64,000 nucleotides of DNA from Leishmania mexicana MHOM/GT/2001/U1103 (taxonomy: Eukaryota; Euglenozoa; Kinetoplastea; Trypanosomatida; Trypanosomatidae), in assembly GCF_000234665.1 (NCBI RefSeq), contig NC_018309.1:300418-364417 (forward strand). The letters are read 5' to 3'. The notes beneath the pieces were generated by a model. The model had not been told where the DNA came from. It saw only the letters and a list, made by a program, of their open reading frames with translations, and made no database searches. Below, in pieces: positions 60,368 to 64,000 of this stretch. The position numbers and the translations under genes were made by a program. The stretch's first letter is position 1, and every line of letters begins with the position of its first letter.

Positions 60368-61062
60368 GAGCGTCCTCCCGCATCGACCAACCGGGGACAG
60401 GACAGTAGTGGAGACACACACCCATGCAAACACATACTACATTATATATATATATATATATATGGCCATTTGCTGGCGTGCTTTATGGTTCTCGTGAGCT
60501 AATGCTGGTACGATGGTGAAGACATATGCATGCATGGTCTCCGTCCCACGTCTCCCCCTCCCCCTCTCCCTCGATACGCCCACGTAAAAAGAAAACCCAA
60601 GCGCACCCACGCCTCCTTTGGTGCGCCCACTACCACGAATCTACCGTGCGGTGTCACTCTTGACGTGGTGGAGGGGTTGTGCTGTGTGCGTCCATGGCGC
60701 CCCTCCCTCCTCCTCACTCCTCTCATGCACATCCTCTCTACTGCTGGCTGCGCTCCGGTCAGGCCATGGTGTCACACCGTAAGCCTCCATGCTCCTCACT
60801 CTCGCCTCCTGCTCTGACCCCCTTACCCCTTGACCTGATCCCTTACGCCTTGTCGGCGAACCGCCGCGCCGTGTGAAGGGGGCATCCACTTCGTGAGACA
60901 GCAGGGGCATAAAAGCGTGGCAGGTAAACGTCGCCCGTTTTCATCAGCCGTGCTTCCTTGCCTGGGTGACGCCGAAAGATTGGCAACCCTTGATGTGTTG
61001 CGGGATGGCGCGCGCCGCCCACGCCACACCCCGACGCCGTCGGCGAAAAGCCACGGTGCCGA
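60368..61062 (+). other. Intergenic: DPP III to 7SL RNA gene
   Basis: No gene seen. A TA tract at 60443-60463 lies near the DPP III stop. The part from about 60840 to 61060 is GC-rich and lies downstream of the 7SL gene on the minus strand. I searched for tRNA A/B boxes here and found none. Confidence 0.55.
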
Positions 61063-61343
61063 AAACAGGCTTTGCGACGACGCGTGGGGCTCAAGTGCGG
61101 ACATGCTCCGCGGTGTGATTCTGCAACGGCGGACGTGCGCGGGGTGGGCTGCTCCGTTCCCGGCCTGACCCGGTTCCCTCGCTTCAACGGCGGTCCCACA
61201 CCACCCTCTGCAGGGGGGCGGGCCACACCGACACACAGCCAAGCAGAGCACCACGTCAACGCAGCGGATCACCCTCGCTGGTCCACGTCCTCCCCGCTGA
61301 GCCTGAATAGCCCCCGAAGGTTACAGAGCAGAGCTCCGGCTTA
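61063..61343 (-). ncRNA. 7SL: 7SL RNA (signal recognition particle RNA)
   Basis: Read on the minus strand, the 5' part contains the Alu-domain core CTGTAACCTTCGGGGGCT (61309-61326) followed by TCAGGCTCAGC, matching the UGUAA/GGCUGAG features of SRP RNAs. Farther on (61141-61180) lies the universally conserved helix 8: GGGTCAGGCCGGGAACGGAG followed directly by CAGCCC, which binds SRP54. A T4 run at 61065-61062 is a plausible Pol III terminator. The estimated length, about 275-280 bases, fits trypanosomatid 7SL. The 5' end is placed by the Alu-domain structure and the expected distance to the divergent tRNA, so it is uncertain by some 10 bases. SRP directs secretory and membrane proteins to the ER. 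Confidence 0.85.
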
Positions 61344-61439
61344 CGTGGCGCTGCGTCGTGTGGACAGAAGACGACACCTGTTCAGAGAGCTATCTTTCCA
61401 GTTGTATTATATCACTCACGTCCACCTCATCACCACCAA

Positions 61440-61511
61440 GTCCGTGTGGCTCAATGGAAGAGCATCTGACTACGGATCAGAGGGTTGCAGGTTCGAATCC
61501 TGTCACGGATG
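61440..61511 (+). tRNA. tRNA-Arg (anticodon ACG)
   Basis: 72 bases that fold into a full cloverleaf. The acceptor stem GTCCGTG pairs with CACGGAT (first pair G-U) with discriminator G. The D stem is GCTC/GAGC, the anticodon stem TCTGA/TCAGA encloses loop CTACGGA (anticodon ACG), and the T stem GCAGG/CCTGT encloses TTCGAAT. Internal promoter boxes are clear: A box TGGCTCAATGG (61447-61457) and B box GGTTCGAATCC (61490-61500). A T5 terminator follows at 61514-61518. No intron. ACG after A34-to-inosine editing reads CGU, CGC and CGA codons, abundant in this GC-rich genome. CCA is not encoded. Confidence 0.96.
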
Positions 61512-61513
61512 AC

Positions 61514-61518
61514 TTTTT
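61514..61518 (+). terminator. T5 Pol III terminator of tRNA-Arg
   Basis: Five T residues three bases after the tRNA 3' end. Confidence 0.8.
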
Positions 61519-61573
61519 CAGCCAGAGCAGAAAAAACAAAGGGCCCGCCCAGATCCGTCAGCAACCGCGTTTT

Positions 61574-61692
61574 GAGCACGACCACACTTGAGTGAAAACA
61601 CCATATCCCGTCCGATTTGTGAAGTTAAGCACTCACAGGCTCAGTTAGTACTGAGGTCAGTGATGACTCGGGAACCCTGAGTGCCGTGCTCC
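61574..61692 (+). rRNA. 5S ribosomal RNA
   Basis: 119 bases with the trypanosomatid 5S core: ACACCATATCCCGTCCGATT, GAAGTTAAGCAC, then GGTCAGTGATGACTCGGGAA and the 3' end. Helix I is perfect: GAGCACG (61574-61580) pairs with CGTGCTC (61685-61691). In trypanosomatids 5S genes are dispersed or sit in small clusters with tRNA genes rather than in the rDNA array, as here, 62 bases after the tRNA. It is the RNA that uL18 and uL5 bind before joining the large subunit. Confidence 0.95.
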
Positions 61693-61695
61693 GTC

Positions 61696-61703
61696 TTTTT
61701 TTT
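61696..61703 (+). terminator. T8 Pol III terminator of 5S rRNA
   Basis: Eight T residues starting four bases after the 5S 3' end. Confidence 0.85.
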
Positions 61704-64000
61704 CCCCCTCGGGTGGGGGGGCCACTGGGAGGTGCTACGGTGGCGGGGCATCATCCCTGACCGTTCGGCGCCCCATGCGCGGGCTCCTCTGCCTGGGCGC
61801 GCCCGCACAGAAACGCCACCCGAGGGTCCCACCCCCCTTTGGCAGCACAAGGTCCTGCGCGCGGAAGCTTCTCTCCGTTGGCTCACGTGCCCTTTCCACC
61901 GGCGACCGACCCCCAACCCTGGGTGGTCGAGGCGTAAAGCCGAGGCGGGGCATAACCTGAAAACGATGGGGAAAGGGGGGCGCCTTTGGCGGCTGGCCCT
62001 GGCGGAGGGGACGGGGCCGGGCGCCCAAATGGTTCGCAGAGAAATTGGGGTTTGGGGACGGCGAACGCAACGTTTGCAGCCCTGGCGTCGGGAATTCCGT
62101 GACGACGATGTTCTTTCCCAGATCCGGGAAGCACCCCAGACGCCCGTGGGGTTCTTGGCGGCGGCGGTCGCACACCCACGGTGCGGCTTTTTCAAGATCG
62201 CCGACGCCGCTGGATGCGGGCGACGCCCACCGTGAAAAAAGGCCCGGCGAAGGTGTTGAAGCACATCTGGCACAGTAGAGTGTTTTCGGGGGGCTCAGAA
62301 ACCCCGGGGGCCCGTTTCGGGGATGCCTCCGCGATGCTCTAAGCGGGATCCCCACGAGTGGCGTGGCAGCCTGGGGCGCGCGCCGGTGCGGCTACGGCTG
62401 CGGACGCCGGGTTCGCAGGTGCAGGGAGGTGCTGGGCGTAGAAATCCGAACATGTTTTGCGCCTCGGCTAACACGCGGGCCATTGGGGCAGCCATGGCAC
62501 AACCCCGTCCCAGCGGCACGGCGACGGGCCGCGGCCTGGCCAACCCCGCCGCCAGCTGCCGGCTGGTTGGCGCGGGCGGTCAAGAAAACAAAGCCCCCCT
62601 GAAGTCCGCTGGGGTGGGGCGTCGGCGGCGGGGGTCGTGTGACCCGGTGGTTTGGGGCGGCGGAACTGGCCGACCCGCCGGGGCTTGGCAAGCCCCAACC
62701 GCGGCGGACGAGACGGCGAAGCCACCGGAAGCGCAGCGGCCCCCACGCCCCATAAGCTTTAGGAACACGGGGGGAATGGGCTCTGACCAATGAGAACCTG
62801 GTGTTACACACGAAAATCTTTTTGCACGCCGAGGCCCGGACGGAAGTGAGAAAGCTGGCGGCCCCGGCCAGCGCATTCCCCTGGAGGCAACGGCCCATTT
62901 TTTTGAGTTCGTCGATAGAGCCGCGCTATTCGAGGTCTTTGCAAAGATGAACGGGAAAGAACGCTGCGCCTCGCGCTTTGTGAGGCGGGGGGCGCCACCA
63001 GACCCGCCGCAGAACTCCCCCCACAACCATCTTCGAGGCGGCACCGGGGCCCCGAAAGAGGGGGAAGGCCCGCAAAGACTTTCGCCACACGCCCGCGGAG
63101 GCGTTTTAGAGGAAAGGGGAAAAGGCCACCCCCCCTTCGACGGCGACGCACTTTTCCTAGCGACGGCGCGCCGGTTTTTTGGCTGCGATCACATTTTTCC
63201 CCATGTGCACGCGACGGTGCTCTAGAACAGCTTCCCCGCCACAGGCGGTTTCCAGATTGACGGTGCCACCCACCCAGAGCATGCGGTTGAACCCGCATAA
63301 CCTCGCCATGCGCGCTGGGTTTGGGGCGCTCTTCTCCTCGGTTGGGTCGCTAAAAAAAAGACCGCCCCGCACGCCCAGGCACGGGGGGCCCCCCGAGGGA
63401 AAAAAAACCAGGCGGGGGGTCGGCGGGCGCCAAACCCGCCACCGGTGGGGCGGGGGGCGCGGCGGGGCCAAAGCCTCCGCACGCCCGGGCCGCGGGGGAA
63501 AACCCCACCTAAGCGGGGCCGCCGGCCATGCCCCATTCCAGGAAGAAGCCAAGCTTGGCCCCACGCGTTGTGGGGACGCCCCATTCCCCAGCGCCCCTGA
63601 ACAGGCTTTCGAAAGCCACCCCAAATGCCGCGCTGGGGACGGAACCCCGGCCGCAACACAAGCAGCAACCCACCAGAATTAAAAAGAACTGTCCTGTGTC
63701 GACGGCAAAGCGGGGCGCCGCCGGGTCACAACACCACCAGGAAGACTGTTTAAAAGGGATTGGTGGCGGGGGCGCGCGGGGTCCCCCGTTGGCCGCCGCG
63801 GGCGCTGGTGGCGCGGCCGGGGGAGGGGGGGCGCTGTTGACGACAAACAAAACCCGGCTGCGCCCCCCCCCGCGCCGCCGCGTGGGGGTGCCCAGGGTGC
63901 GCGTTGGACGGCGCGCGCGTTTGAACCTTTCGAAATTGTGGCGCGGTTGCCGGGAAAGATGGCGTTCCCAGCCTTTTGAGGGACGCAAACTTCCCGGTCG
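61704..64000. other. 2.3 kb GC-rich tail without recognisable genes
   Basis: From just after the 5S gene the sequence changes texture: G and C homopolymer runs and short A runs (eight A at 63352-63359 and 63400-63407, nine C at 63863-63871), with almost none of the TG/CA/CT microsatellites seen elsewhere. Open frames of 150-210 codons exist in nearly all six frames, the expected result of stop-poor GC-rich sequence, and none has an ordered, conserved look. A minus-strand reading near 62250-62280 (LCQMCFNTF) hints at a CxxC motif but is not sustained. It may be a decayed retroelement, non-coding boundary sequence, or consensus sequence of poor quality. Confidence 0.5.

Noticed and set aside
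58241..60433. 730-codon open frame on the minus strand across DPP III
   Set aside because: It is the antisense reading of a clear M49 peptidase. High third-position GC makes stop codons rare on the opposite strand, and the protein is His/Arg/Val/Leu-rich without motifs.
60740..60960. Additional tRNA or small RNA gene left of 7SL
   Set aside because: No GGTTCGANTCC B box or cloverleaf was found on either strand.
61735..63988. Open frames of 150-210 codons on both strands of the tail
   Set aside because: Present in nearly every frame, Arg/Pro/Gly-rich, with no sustained motif; not called as genes.
61735..64000. Intact retroelement in the tail
   Set aside because: No reverse transcriptase, endonuclease or RNase H motif, no poly(A) tail and no target-site repeat could be recognised; kept only as a hypothesis.
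1..64000. CRISPR array, bacterial operon, phage or insertion sequence
   Set aside because: Tandem repeats are simple microsatellites; gene structure and 5S/7SL/tRNA features are eukaryotic trypanosomatid.

Overview
The window is nuclear DNA of a trypanosomatid, almost certainly Leishmania. It is GC-rich, every convincing gene is intronless, and all 15 protein genes lie on the + strand. They are spaced by 0.6-3 kb intergenic stretches full of (TG)n, (CA)n, CT and poly-C tracts. Starts are usually preceded by a polypyrimidine tract and an AG dinucleotide, the signature of spliced-leader trans-splicing in polycistronic transcription. The MTAP to DPP III order fits what I recall of Leishmania chromosome 5; I could not check this. 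I cannot name the species.

Layout of the protein-coding part (3-60367). First comes the tail of a MYND zinc-finger protein, then an Sft2-type Golgi traffic protein, a HEATR3/Syo1-like HEAT-repeat protein, and S-methyl-5'-thioadenosine phosphorylase. After a 3 kb gap holding a long inverted repeat come a large Ser/His-rich protein with an N-myristoylation motif, a ZC2HC-type zinc-finger protein, a small basic protein, and a very large Ser-rich protein. These are followed by a probable mitochondrial single-pass membrane protein, the SF3b130 (SF3B3) subunit of U2 snRNP, a GPI-anchored GP46/PSA-2-like LRR protein, and a large membrane protein carrying the same Cys/Trp LRR-cap motif. The last group is a coiled-coil protein resembling paraflagellar-rod proteins, a tail-anchored UBE2J/Ubc6-type E2, an unknown 1272-aa protein, an unknown type II membrane protein, and dipeptidyl-peptidase III.

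RNA polymerase III cluster (about 61063-61703). A 7SL (SRP) RNA gene on the - strand, a tRNA-Arg(ACG) on the + strand and a 5S rRNA gene on the + strand sit within 650 bases. The 7SL and tRNA genes are divergent with roughly 95-100 bases between their starts, the arrangement in which a tRNA gene supplies the promoter elements of 7SL in trypanosomes. The cluster ends the + strand gene array and probably marks a transcription-unit boundary.

Tail (61704-64000). About 2.3 kb of G/C-homopolymer-rich sequence differs in texture from the rest of the window and has no convincing gene. It may be a decayed element or an unreliable stretch of assembly.

The genes do not form one pathway, as is normal for trypanosomatid gene arrays. 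No CRISPR, bacterial operon, intact transposon or virus was seen. Where an open frame extends upstream of the first ATG, I give the ATG best supported by the splice-acceptor pattern.
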